From Sphingomonas sanxanigenens DSM 19645 = NX02 (lineage in GTDB: Bacteria; Pseudomonadota; Alphaproteobacteria; Sphingomonadales; Sphingomonadaceae): a DNA stretch of 64,000 nt. Made by a program: the position numbers and the translations under genes. The notes under the pieces are model-generated. The model did not search any database. It had not been told where the DNA came from and saw only the letters and a program-made list of their open reading frames with translations. The stretch covers positions 1 through 64,000 of the forward strand of contig NZ_CP011450.1 in NCBI RefSeq assembly GCF_000512205.2, written 5' to 3'. Shown here piece by piece: positions 53,349 to 60,643 of this stretch (positions within the stretch are counted from its first letter, which is position 1; each line of letters opens with the position of its first letter).

Positions 53349-53497
53349 TCTATTCAGTCCCTGTGCCGGCCCCTCATCGCCTGCGATCGCCCCGCGCTGC
53401 AGATGAGATGGCAAATCGTTCCGTCAGAATCATCCGTTCGTCCCGAGCCCCCGCGGCTGCCATCGGAGCTAGACCGACCCACCATCGTTAGGCGGGC

Positions 53498-54244
53498 TCA
53501 ACGGCCTAGCCACAGCGTCAGAGCATGAAGAATGCTCTTCGTCTCCTGCACGTCGCGAACGGCGACAGCATCGACTCCGACGGTGACGGCCGGATAGTCG
53601 TTGCCACCCGGGAAAATCGAATCGCCGAGGAAGACCATGTCTTCCAAAGGAACGCCGCTCTCCGCGGCGAGCTTGCGAAGCCCGAAACCTTTGTCGATTC
53701 CTGCCCGGGTGATGTCTATCGAGGTGGTGCCTCCGATATTGACCGACCATTCTGTCAAGGTCCGCCTCAGCATCTCCTGGAGCTGTAGCCGCTTGCGCCG
53801 ATCCGGATCCCAGGCCTCCTTGGCCTCGAGCGGCGCCTTCTGCCCAATCCCTGAATAGGTGATCTGGGTGCCGCGGTCCTCGATCCGGGGCCCCCATGCG
53901 GGATCGCGATCGAGCCCGGCAGCCTTGATCGCCCGATCCAGCTCCTTGAGTATGTGGGCCTTCTCGGCAGGCGTGATTGCCTCCGAATAGGCTTGGCGCC
54001 ACTCTCCGGCGAACCGGAAAAGCTTCGCTCCTGCCGTCGGCAGGATCCACAGCCGCCCCAGCTCGGCACCCGGCGGCAGCCGATCGACGACCTGCTTCTT
54101 GAACTGAGGCCAGTCGCCCCCGGAAATCACCGCCACCTGCGCGAAGGACAAGAGCGCGGCAAGCAGCCCGGCTACCTCGTCATCGAGCGGGGCCTTGCTC
54201 TCGGCCAACGTGCCGTCGAGATCGAACGCCATCAGCTGCTTCAC
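53498..54244 (-). CDS. HAD-IIB phosphatase, phosphomannomutase-like
   Basis: A 248-residue HAD-superfamily enzyme. Motif I DLDGT is at residues 8-12 (MAFDLDGTLAESKAPLDDEV), motif II in VAVISGGDWPQFKKQVV, and motif IV in FLGDSIFPGGNDYPAVTVGV, with an IIB cap between. The cap and overall layout resemble eukaryotic-type phosphomannomutases, which would fit the manC/glycosyltransferase unit by supplying mannose-1-phosphate, but a general sugar phosphatase is equally possible. It follows the lipoprotein and usp genes on one strand. Confidence 0.8.
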   Translation of the reverse strand: MKQLMAFDLDGTLAESKAPLDDEVAGLLAALLSFAQVAVISGGDWPQFKKQVVDRLPPGAELGRLWILPTAGAKLFRFAGEWRQAYSEAITPAEKAHILKELDRAIKAAGLDRDPAWGPRIEDRGTQITYSGIGQKAPLEAKEAWDPDRRKRLQLQEMLRRTLTEWSVNIGGTTSIDITRAGIDKGFGLRKLAAESGVPLEDMVFLGDSIFPGGNDYPAVTVGVDAVAVRDVQETKSILHALTLWLGR

Positions 54245-54290
54245 GCTGCCACCGTCGCAAGTGCGTCGACATCGCGCTCGCCTCGTGCGG

Positions 54291-54626
54291 TCATCGGGTC
54301 CGGCTCACCACATAGGCTGTTCCGTCAGCGCGGACGATGACGAGGTGATATGACTTGTCCTCGCACTGCGCGCGCCAGACCGGCCCGTCCTTCTCGTCAG
54401 GCAGCCGCTCGGCTTGAATGACGTTCTGGCACGGAAGGCCGGCATCTCGGATCGCACGGAAAAGCACAGCCTTCCGCGATGCCTCGTTGAGGTTGATCAC
54501 CGCCTGCTGGTAGTCGTTTATCCCGTCGCTCGTGGCGGTCTGGCCGGCGGCAGGCTGTTCGGCCTTCTGCGTTCCGCATCCAGCGAGTGCGACGCACAAG
54601 GCGGTCGCCGCGAGGAACCGACGCAT
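54291..54626 (-). CDS. Small lipoprotein
   Basis: A 111-residue protein with a lipoprotein signal (RRFLAATALCVALAGC; lipobox LAGC). The mature part (VINLNEASRKAVLFRAIRDA, then QCEDKSYHLVIVRADGTAYV) has two cysteines that could form a disulfide. Start 54626 is set by the signal; upstream in-frame sequence overlaps usp. It lies 17 bases after usp, in the same transcript. Function is unknown. Confidence 0.75.
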   Translation of the reverse strand: MRRFLAATALCVALAGCGTQKAEQPAAGQTATSDGINDYQQAVINLNEASRKAVLFRAIRDAGLPCQNVIQAERLPDEKDGPVWRAQCEDKSYHLVIVRADGTAYVVSRTR

Positions 54627-54643
54627 CGATCGTTCTCCCCTGC

Positions 54644-55456
54644 TCAATGGGCCAGCAGCAGCGGCTTCGGGGACCGCAGCAACATCTCGCGCGTGACCCC
54701 ACCAAGGATACGTTCGCGAATGCGCGAATGCCCATAGGCGCCGAGAACCGCGAAGCTCGACCGCGAGTCGATGATGACGTTCAGCAGTTCCTCCCCAACG
54801 CTGAGCTCGCCGCGGGGCACCGGGAGCAACTCCGACTGGATGCCATGATGCGAGAGATAGGCGGCGGCGCCGGCTGCGGGAAATTCGGGAGCGTCGTCTC
54901 CGATCGTCACGATCTGGACGCGCGCCGCCCGGCTCAGGAGCGGAACCGCGAAACGCAGCGCCTGCGCGGCCTCGAACGAAGCGTTCCACGCGACGAGCGC
55001 AGTGCCCTCGAGATCAAGGGTCCCGTTGTCATAAGGCACCGAGAGGATCGGAGCGCGCGAATGGACTGCGACGTCGCCGACGAGGTCGAGTTCGGCGTCC
55101 CAGCCGCCTTCGTCGCTTTCGAGATGACTGAGGATGATCACGTCGCTCAGCCGCGATTGATCGAGAAGCACCGTCGCGGGAGAACCAGCTCCGCGTACCC
55201 AGTCGAACGCCACGCCCTCGTCGCGCAGTCTGGCCTCCACGGCCGCGCGCGTGGCATCCTGTCGCTTCTCGTGCTCCGTGAAGAGCTTCACCGATGGGTA
55301 GACCCCGCCGAAGGGGTCGGCCATTGCGTAGGCGGACAGCGGCGCAGCCTGCGTGCCCGTGAGATGAAGGTCAAATGCCCGGGCAAGCTGGACCGCGGCG
55401 TCAAGCCGCGCGTCCCCGCCCCTGTCCTCGGCCACGTGGAGCAATCCTGTTTTCAT
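54644..55456 (-). CDS. Universal stress protein, tandem Usp domains
   Basis: A 270-residue protein with two Usp domains. The first is at about residues 1-145 (LHVAEDRGGDARLDAAVQLA ... VIILSHLESDEGG). The second is at about 150-270 (GTALVAWNASFEAAQALRFA ... FAVLGAYGHSRIRERILGGV, then KPLLLAH) and carries the ATP-binding G-x-x-G-H-S type loop. Tandem Usps are typical of low-oxygen and general stress regulons. The gene has a CTGAC-N4-GTCAG palindrome about 90 bases upstream and leads a transcript with the lipoprotein and HAD genes. Confidence 0.92.
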   Translation of the reverse strand: MKTGLLHVAEDRGGDARLDAAVQLARAFDLHLTGTQAAPLSAYAMADPFGGVYPSVKLFTEHEKRQDATRAAVEARLRDEGVAFDWVRGAGSPATVLLDQSRLSDVIILSHLESDEGGWDAELDLVGDVAVHSRAPILSVPYDNGTLDLEGTALVAWNASFEAAQALRFAVPLLSRAARVQIVTIGDDAPEFPAAGAAAYLSHHGIQSELLPVPRGELSVGEELLNVIIDSRSSFAVLGAYGHSRIRERILGGVTREMLLRSPKPLLLAH

Positions 55457-55539
55457 CTACCGATCCTTTCGATTGCGTGGTCGGCCGAAAGGCAATGGCC
55501 GCAGCAGCAGAAGGGTAAGCAGCGGAAGGATCGCGGACG

Positions 55540-55553
55540 CTGACATAGGTCAG
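55540..55553 (-). promoter_or_regulatory. CTGAY-N4-RTCAG box upstream of usp
   Basis: CTGACATAGGTCAG, a perfect outer palindrome of FNR/CRP type. Going toward usp, a -10-like TTACCC lies about 32 bases from its centre, consistent with a site near -41. Confidence 0.6.
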
Positions 55554-55608
55554 ACGCTGCGCCCGCCGATCGTTGCCGCCCGCCGGAGCGTGGACTGCGG
55601 AGGTCAGC

Positions 55609-56082
55609 TCACTCGTCGAGGAGCGCGCGGAGCATCCAGGCCGCCTTTTCGTGAACCGCAACGCGTTGCGTCGCGAGATCAGCGGTCGCCTGGTCGCCCG
55701 CTTCATCGGCCAAAGGAAAGAGGCTGCGCGCCGACCGGGCAGTCGCCTCGTGACCCTCGGCCAGGATCCTGATCATGGCCTCGGCCTTCGGGGGCGTCTC
55801 GGGCGCATCGGCAAGAGAGCTGAGCCTGGCGAACTGCGCATAGGACCCCGGCGCCGGCTCACCAAGAGAACGTATTCTCTCCGCAATCGGATCAACGGCG
55901 TTCCATAATTCGGTGTATTGCGCCATGAACATCGCATGAAGGCTGTTGAACATCGGCCCCGAGACGTTCCAGTGAAAGTTATGGGTCGTCAGATAAAGGG
56001 TGTAGGTGTCCGCCAACAAGCGTGCCAAGCCCCCGGTAACCTCTTTCCTCTTCGTCTCGTCGATTCCGATATTCATGGCCAT
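55609..56082 (-). CDS. dps: Dps family DNA-protecting ferritin-like protein
   Basis: A 157-residue ferritin-like protein with the Dps ferroxidase pattern (LYLTTHNFHWNVSGPMFNSL, then FMAQYTELWNAVDPIAERIR). It forms dodecamers that oxidise and store iron and shield DNA from peroxide. It lacks the Lys-rich N terminus of E. coli Dps, so direct DNA binding may be weak. Start 56082 is set by CAGGA upstream. Divergent from the BON gene; the shared 306-base gap holds two CTGA-N6-TCAG palindromes. Confidence 0.92.
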   Translation of the reverse strand: MAMNIGIDETKRKEVTGGLARLLADTYTLYLTTHNFHWNVSGPMFNSLHAMFMAQYTELWNAVDPIAERIRSLGEPAPGSYAQFARLSSLADAPETPPKAEAMIRILAEGHEATARSARSLFPLADEAGDQATADLATQRVAVHEKAAWMLRALLDE

Positions 56083-56216
56083 TCGAATTGTCCTGCAAAT
56101 GGCGCCGCCTCCGCGGTCACTATTCCGCCGATGCGGTCGCAGCTCCTATGCCACCCTCGGCCACGGGCGCGGCTCCTGAGGTCGCGCCAACTTTAGCCCG
56201 CGAAGCGCGCGGCAAA

Positions 56217-56230
56217 CTGACCCAGATCAG
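56217..56230. promoter_or_regulatory. CTGAY-N4-RTCAG box between dps and BON genes
   Basis: CTGACCCAGATCAG, in the divergent dps/BON control region, nearer to dps. Probably serves dps. Confidence 0.5.
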
Positions 56231-56288
56231 ACGTGCACGCCAATGTCGCTGCTCGGGAACGCCTACCCCCCGATGTCCCCGATTTCGG

Positions 56289-56302
56289 CTGACGTGGGTC
56301 AG
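56289..56302 (+). promoter_or_regulatory. CTGAY-N4-RTCAG box upstream of BON gene
   Basis: CTGACGTGGGTCAG, centred about 93 bases before the BON ATG, with a GAATAG -10-like element about 30 bases downstream of its centre. The spacing suits an FNR/CRP-type activator. Confidence 0.6.
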
Positions 56303-56388
56303 CGCGCGCGCTCGACTCGCAGAATAGGTGAACCGCGGCGGAGTACCAACTGGGGCTTAGATGCCCGTAGCAGACAGGAGGATCCGAG

Positions 56389-57051
56389 ATGGTTTCACTT
56401 TTCCGCACTGACGCCACGATCAAGAAGGACGTGGAGAGCGAGATCCAATACGATCCGTCGATCCAGCATGAAGAGACGATCGCCGTCGCCGTGAAGGACG
56501 GCATCGTGACGCTGAGCGGCGTCACCAAGAGCTACATGGACTCCTATTATGCCGAGAAGGCGGCGAAGCGGGTTTCGGGGGTGAAGGCCGTCGCCAACGA
56601 CATTCAGGTCAAGCTCTCGACCGAGCGCCTCGATCCCGAGATTGCCGAGGAGGCGGTCAAGTCGCTGAAGCGCGAGCTGCCCAGCAGCGCCGACAAGATC
56701 AAGATCGTCGTCAAGAGCGGCTGGCTCACGCTCGAGGGCCACGTGGAATGGAACTTCCAGAAGGAATGGGCAGAACGCGCCGTCCGATCGATCGCCGGCG
56801 TGAAGGGCGTTACCAACACGATCACGGTCCAGCCCAGGGTCAACCCTGGCGACGTCAAGAAGAAGATCGAGGATGCGCTCGTGCGCAGCGCGCAGGTTGA
56901 CGCGCAGCGCGTCCAGGTCGAGGTCGACGGCAGCAAGATCACGCTCAAGGGCACCGTGAGGACCTGGGCGGAGCGCCAGGAAGCCGAGCGGTCGGCCTGG
57001 TCTGCGCCCGGCGTGTCGAGCGTCGACAATCAAATCAGGATCCTGCCCTGA
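56389..57051 (+). CDS. Three-BON-domain protein
   Basis: A 220-residue protein with three BON repeats of about 70 residues, each ending in a G-(V/T)xxVxN pattern (VSGVKAVANDIQV, IAGVKGVTNTITV, APGVSSVDNQIRI). BON domains bind phospholipid and stabilise membranes under osmotic or other stress. No signal peptide is present, so it is cytoplasmic or attaches to the inner membrane face. It is divergent from dps. Lengthened BON arrays of this type are common next to Usp and Hsp20 genes. Confidence 0.9.
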   Translation: MVSLFRTDATIKKDVESEIQYDPSIQHEETIAVAVKDGIVTLSGVTKSYMDSYYAEKAAKRVSGVKAVANDIQVKLSTERLDPEIAEEAVKSLKRELPSSADKIKIVVKSGWLTLEGHVEWNFQKEWAERAVRSIAGVKGVTNTITVQPRVNPGDVKKKIEDALVRSAQVDAQRVQVEVDGSKITLKGTVRTWAERQEAERSAWSAPGVSSVDNQIRILP

Positions 57052-57167
57052 TGCAATCGGCGGGGATGGCTTTGGCTATCCCCGCCTTCGCCGGCTGCGC
57101 AGCATCGACCTGCACGAACCGATCGCCGACCGGCGCAACCTTGCCGACGGATTTGAGCGAGGGCCCG

Positions 57168-57644
57168 TCAGGTCGGCGGGAAGGTCGCGTCGATGATCGT
57201 CCCGCTTGGCAACTGGCAGCGGCCTTGGCCACCGCCAGCCATGCCTGCGCCGGGCCGCATCAGCCGGAAATGGCACCGCATCTGCCCGTCCGGCCCGCCG
57301 AGGTTGGCCAGGACTCTTCCGCTATAGTGGGTGAGCGTGCTCTGGGTGGGGCCCCAATAGGCCCAGCCGCGCCATCTCCACCGGTTGCCCCACCCGGTCC
57401 ATAGCGGGCCAAGCTCTTCGATGGTTGTCTCGCTCGTGATCTGGAAGAACGGGCCTGCATAGGTGGCGCCCGTGCTCAGGTTTGCGGTCATCGTGCCCGA
57501 TCGGGCACCGCTCGATTTCCACACGAACGTCGCTGTCGTCGACCCGGCCCTCGAAACGCCGACGCCTGACCCTGTCGTGGTGCACCCGGCTATGCCCAGA
57601 AGCAGCGCGGGCACGAGAGCAGCCCTGAATCCTTTCATCTTCAC
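57168..57644 (-). CDS. Lipoprotein of unknown function
   Basis: A 158-residue protein with a lipobox (LLGIAGC) after a basic start (MKMKGFRAALVPAL). The mature part is rich in Gly, Thr and Trp (GPLWTGWGNRWRWRGWAYWG) with conserved-looking cysteines near the end (MRCHF, GRCQL). It converges on the BON gene. It may be an outer-membrane lipoprotein. The family is not recognised. Confidence 0.7.
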   Translation of the reverse strand: MKMKGFRAALVPALLLGIAGCTTTGSGVGVSRAGSTTATFVWKSSGARSGTMTANLSTGATYAGPFFQITSETTIEELGPLWTGWGNRWRWRGWAYWGPTQSTLTHYSGRVLANLGGPDGQMRCHFRLMRPGAGMAGGGQGRCQLPSGTIIDATFPPT

Positions 57645-57778
57645 CTCAACCTCTTGCTCTATGCGTTTGCTCGTCGCCCCTTCGTCGACGGTCGCCGCGC
57701 TCGACGAGGCTACCGACCTCCTGCGGCCGAGCCACGTCGAGCGGCGATCACGGGTTAGTCGCAGGGGCGAGCCGGGCT

Positions 57779-57792
57779 CTGATCTATCTCAG
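57779..57792 (+). promoter_or_regulatory. CTGA-N6-TCAG box upstream of peroxiredoxin gene
   Basis: CTGATCTATCTCAG keeps the outer arms of the other island boxes but has C where most have A or G in the second half. A TAGGTT -10-like element lies about 31 bases from its centre. Confidence 0.5.
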
Positions 57793-57895
57793 CCCGCCGC
57801 CAGGCGACCGGGCTAGGTTGAGTCGGCGACATCAGAGCGGTTCGTCGCGCCATTCCTCGCGAAGACGGACCACGTTGCCAGCAAGGAGCCCCAAG

Positions 57896-58642
57896 TTGGA
57901 TAGAAACGCAGGCACACTGGACCCCCAGCCAAGTCGACTGGAACAGCTCAGCACCGACTTCGCGGCGCTGGCGCCCAAGCTTCCGAACGGCCCGGAAAAG
58001 CAGGCCCTGTCACTGCTCCACGGCATGATTCAGGAATTGTGGCGCTCTACCGGCTCGGCCCCTCCCGCCTTTGAGGCACCGGCCGGCGCGACTCTGGACG
58101 ATCTGAAGAGCCTCCACGAGCATGCGCCTGCGATGGAGGGAGATGCGATCAATGCTCCTCTCAGCGTGGGAGCGAAAGCGCCGGAGTTCGCCCTGCTGGA
58201 CGCTAACGGCCGGGAAGTCACCCTCTCATCCTATGCGGGCCGGGCAATCGTCGTCGTCTTCTATCCGCTCGACTGGAGCCCGGGCTGCAGCAAGCAGTTG
58301 GACCTTTATCAGCAGGAATGGAGCGAGTTCGAGAAGCGCGACGTGGAGATCGTCGGGATTTCCGTAGATAGCCTTTACAGCCACGGCGCCTGGGCCGCCG
58401 CCCGCGGACTCTCGATGCCGCTCCTCGCGGATTTCAACCCCAAGGGAGAAGTCGCGCGCCGCTATAACGTATGGCGCGACGCTGATGGGTTTTCCGAGCG
58501 CGCGCTCTATATCATCGATGGAGAGGGCGTCATCCGCTACGCCCACGTCTCGCCGAAGCTCCAGCATGTTCCCGACATCTATGAGCTCTTTGCTAAGCTC
58601 GACGAGATTGTTGGAACGCCAGCAACTGGGGGGCGCGAATAA
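57896..58642 (+). CDS. AhpC/TSA-type peroxiredoxin with N-terminal helical extension
   Basis: A 248-residue thiol peroxidase. A helical extension (about residues 1-85) precedes a peroxiredoxin domain (VGAKAPEFALLDANGREVTL, FYPLDWSPGCSKQLDLYQ with the peroxidatic Cys in SPGC, then GISVDSLYSHGAWAAARGLS). No obvious resolving Cys in the same chain, so it may be 1-Cys or use the glutaredoxin encoded next. The TTG start at 57896 is chosen because AAGGAG (57883-57888) lies seven bases upstream; upstream in-frame sequence is basic and untypical. Its stop overlaps the glutaredoxin ATG. Confidence 0.85.
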   Translation: MDRNAGTLDPQPSRLEQLSTDFAALAPKLPNGPEKQALSLLHGMIQELWRSTGSAPPAFEAPAGATLDDLKSLHEHAPAMEGDAINAPLSVGAKAPEFALLDANGREVTLSSYAGRAIVVVFYPLDWSPGCSKQLDLYQQEWSEFEKRDVEIVGISVDSLYSHGAWAAARGLSMPLLADFNPKGEVARRYNVWRDADGFSERALYIIDGEGVIRYAHVSPKLQHVPDIYELFAKLDEIVGTPATGGRE

Positions 58643-58923
58643 TGGCGTCCGCGTATCGAGCACGCGGCTCGGCTGCCGCTCCGATCGTCATCTATGGCAG
58701 CCGTTGGTGCGGCATCACCATGATGGTTCGGCGGCATCTCGACCGAGCGGGGATCCCCTATCGCTTCGTCGATTGGGAAGCCCATCCGGAAGTGCGGTCG
58801 GAGCTCGAATGGCTAGCCGGAGGCAGGCTTGCCAGTCCGACGATCAAGCTCGGGGGACAGGTTCTCGTGCAGCCCTCCATGCGCGAACTCGAATGGGCGC
58901 TGGCCCGCGTCGGATACCGGTAG
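58642..58923 (+). CDS. Glutaredoxin-like protein
   Basis: A 93-residue thioredoxin-fold protein (IVIYGSRWCGITMMVRRHLD, then GIPYRFVDWEAHPEVRSELE, and SPTIKLGGQVLVQPSMREL). The active site reads W-C-G-I-T, with only one cysteine where classical glutaredoxins have CPYC, so it is monothiol-like. The ATG overlaps the peroxiredoxin stop (TAATG), indicating coupled expression and a plausible electron-transfer partnership. Confidence 0.85.
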   Translation: MASAYRARGSAAAPIVIYGSRWCGITMMVRRHLDRAGIPYRFVDWEAHPEVRSELEWLAGGRLASPTIKLGGQVLVQPSMRELEWALARVGYR

Positions 58924-58933
58924 CTTTCGGAAT

Positions 58934-58974
58934 ACGGCTCGCACGGGCCAATCGCCCCCCGGCCGGCGAGCCGT
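58934..58974 (+). terminator. Hairpin after glutaredoxin gene
   Basis: ACGGCTCGC pairs with GCGAGCCGT around a long, GC-rich loop, 11 bases after the stop. No T-run. It lies in the 276-base gap between convergent genes, which shows no other feature. Confidence 0.4.
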
Positions 58975-59199
58975 CGCACCGGGCAGCGTGATGCTACCAC
59001 TCCGCCCGTCACGCTGTCCGGTGCCCTTCCCCACCAACAAATCTACGGCGCACCCGTATCTCATGCGCGGCTGACAATAATGCCGCGGCCGACACACGAG
59101 TGCTTAAGGCCAAACGCCCGAGGGACAGAGCAACGGCCTCAGGATTGGATCGTGGCGTGTTCTAATTTCTCGGCGTAGCGGTCGCCAGGCCCGCGCGGA

Positions 59200-59850
59200 T
59201 CAAGTGGCGAGCCAGGGATCGGGTTGGATAGTGGCAAGGGGCAACTCGTCCAGCGTCTTCTTCAGCTCGATTTCGTGCACGTGCACGTTCAAAGCTCCTG
59301 ACTTCCGCATGATCTGCTGAGCCCGCTCCTCCGCAGCGGCATCGCGCGCGCGAACGAAGACGACCAATCCTCCCCCACGCAAGTCGCGTTCCAAATCTTC
59401 CGCGCCAACGCCCCCAAGAATTGCGCTGCGGACGACCTTCGCAATTCCCGCTCCGGCCGCGCCACCGGCGGCCGTGGCGGCAAGCACCGCTGCGAGTGCG
59501 CCGCCGGATGCGACGACCGGCAAAGCTGCCCCGAGCGCGGCAAGCGAGATCAACGTCCCGAACACCAGGCCCGTGACCGTCGTCCCTTCATCCCGCGTTA
59601 CGAGCTCGCGCCGTGGCAGCTCAGGTATCTCGGCCAGGTAGATGGGATCAGCATAGATCGCCGGCAGCTTCTCCAGGACCGCCTCGCGGCTGGCCATCAG
59701 GTCGATATCGCTCTTGTCGAAGCCCGCGGCGCTGAGTGCGACGACCATGCTCTCGAGCAGTTCGAGATTATGCACGGTGCCGACGACTTCCCGAGCCCTG
59801 ACGGTTTGGACAATGCTATGCTCCGACTCTTGCGGCACGCTGCGCTCCAC
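59200..59850 (-). CDS. GSP17M-like general stress membrane protein
   Basis: A 216-residue protein. An N-terminal general-stress-protein-17M-like domain (VVGTVHNLELLESMVVALSA, then FDKSDIDLMASREAVLEKL) is followed by a glycine/alanine-rich hydrophobic region with two probable membrane helices (VTGLVFGTLISLAALGAALP and about residues 112-140). A C-terminal domain with ALNVHVHEIELKKTLDELPL follows. GTG start. A CTGAT-N4-ATCAG palindrome lies about 54 bases upstream. The exact role is unknown; relatives accompany stress regulons. Confidence 0.75.
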   Translation of the reverse strand: MERSVPQESEHSIVQTVRAREVVGTVHNLELLESMVVALSAAGFDKSDIDLMASREAVLEKLPAIYADPIYLAEIPELPRRELVTRDEGTTVTGLVFGTLISLAALGAALPVVASGGALAAVLAATAAGGAAGAGIAKVVRSAILGGVGAEDLERDLRGGGLVVFVRARDAAAEERAQQIMRKSGALNVHVHEIELKKTLDELPLATIQPDPWLAT

Positions 59851-59897
59851 CGATGACCGAAATACTCCAAGCCTCGCCGGTCTCCGCTCGGAACGCC

Positions 59898-59911
59898 CTG
59901 ATATAAATCAG
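59898..59911 (-). promoter_or_regulatory. CTGAY-N4-RTCAG box upstream of GSP17M-like gene
   Basis: CTGATATAAATCAG is the closest of the six to the FNR/FixK consensus (TGAT-N4-ATCA). Confidence 0.6.
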
Positions 59912-59990
59912 CCGTTGCGGCCGCACTGCTCCCGCATCCTTGGCGCTCGCGCCCGAAAGCGAAAATGTCGCTCAAACGGCCTGACGCCGT

Positions 59991-60016
59991 CTTGAACACG
60001 ACTTCACCAGTACTAG
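59991..60016 (+). promoter_or_regulatory. Heat-shock-type promoter of hsp20 copy 3
   Basis: CTTGAA, 14 bases, TACTAG. The same pattern and spacing as the hsp20 copy 2 promoter at 39862-39887. The leader between it and the ATG is 103 bases, against 104 in copy 2. Confidence 0.55.
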
Positions 60017-60059
60017 CTAAATTGTGCCGGGTGCCTCTGCGGGCCCGGCAGGACAAGAG

Positions 60060-60117
60060 GGCGTCGGCTCTCTCTCCGACGCCTCAGATGTCCAAATTGC
60101 TCACGAGGAGGATTTGG
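60060..60117 (+). promoter_or_regulatory. ROSE-like RNA thermometer, hsp20 copy 3 leader
   Basis: Hairpin 1 pairs GGCGTCGG with CCGACGCC (60060-60083). Hairpin 2 pairs CCAAAT with ATTTGG (60092-60117) and encloses TTGCT and GAGGAGG, so the ribosome-binding site is masked at low temperature. It is the counterpart of 39760-39817, with a compensated change in the closing stem. Confidence 0.7.
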
Positions 60118-60119
60118 CG

Positions 60120-60590
60120 ATGAGAGCAGCGAATTACCTGGATCTGGCGCCCTATCGGCGCTCTACCGTCGGCTTCGACCGGCTTCTCGACCTGATGAAC
60201 AATGCTGCGCCTGATGCGGCCGAGCACTACCCGCCGTTCGACATCGAAAGGCGCGCAGACGGCACCTATCGTATTTCGGTCGCAGTTCCCGGCTTCCGAC
60301 CGGACGAACTGGAAGTGGTGGCGCAACAGAACATGCTCACCGTCAGCGGACGCAAACCCGGGGGAGAACCCCAGGCCACGTACCTGCATCAAGGCATCTC
60401 GACGCGCTCCTTCGAGCGTCGTTTCCCGCTCGCCGACTTCGTCATCGTGCAGTCGGCCGCACTGGAGAATGGGCTTCTGACCGTCACGCTGAAGCGTGAG
60501 GTGCCCGAGGCGATGAAGCCACGCAAACTCGACATCTCCACCACGGCCCAGCCGGCATCCACGACCGAGAAGGACCAGGCCCAGGCTTAA
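60120..60590 (+). CDS. Small heat shock protein Hsp20, IbpA type (copy 3)
   Basis: A 156-residue Hsp20, a clear duplicate of copy 2: MRAANYLDLAPYRRSTVGFD at the start, then YRISVAVPGFRPDELEVVAQ, SFERRFPLADFVIVQSAALE and KREVPEAMKPRKLDI. It shares with copy 2 the promoter pattern, the leader length and the thermometer. Start 60120 is set by GAGGAGG. It is followed by the second NDUFS4-like gene, repeating the hsp20-NDUFS4 order at 38-39 kb. Confidence 0.93.
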   Translation: MRAANYLDLAPYRRSTVGFDRLLDLMNNAAPDAAEHYPPFDIERRADGTYRISVAVPGFRPDELEVVAQQNMLTVSGRKPGGEPQATYLHQGISTRSFERRFPLADFVIVQSAALENGLLTVTLKREVPEAMKPRKLDISTTAQPASTTEKDQAQA

Positions 60591-60643
60591 GGGATTGCGC
60601 GCCATCGAGAGGCCGGTGGCGCGCACTTGGAAGGAGACGGTTT

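Noticed and set aside
59890-59920. GGAAC followed by CGTT, like an EcfG general-stress promoter
   Set aside because: The spacer is 18 bases, not 16-17, and it points away from any gene start; the FNR-type palindrome in it explains the sequence better.
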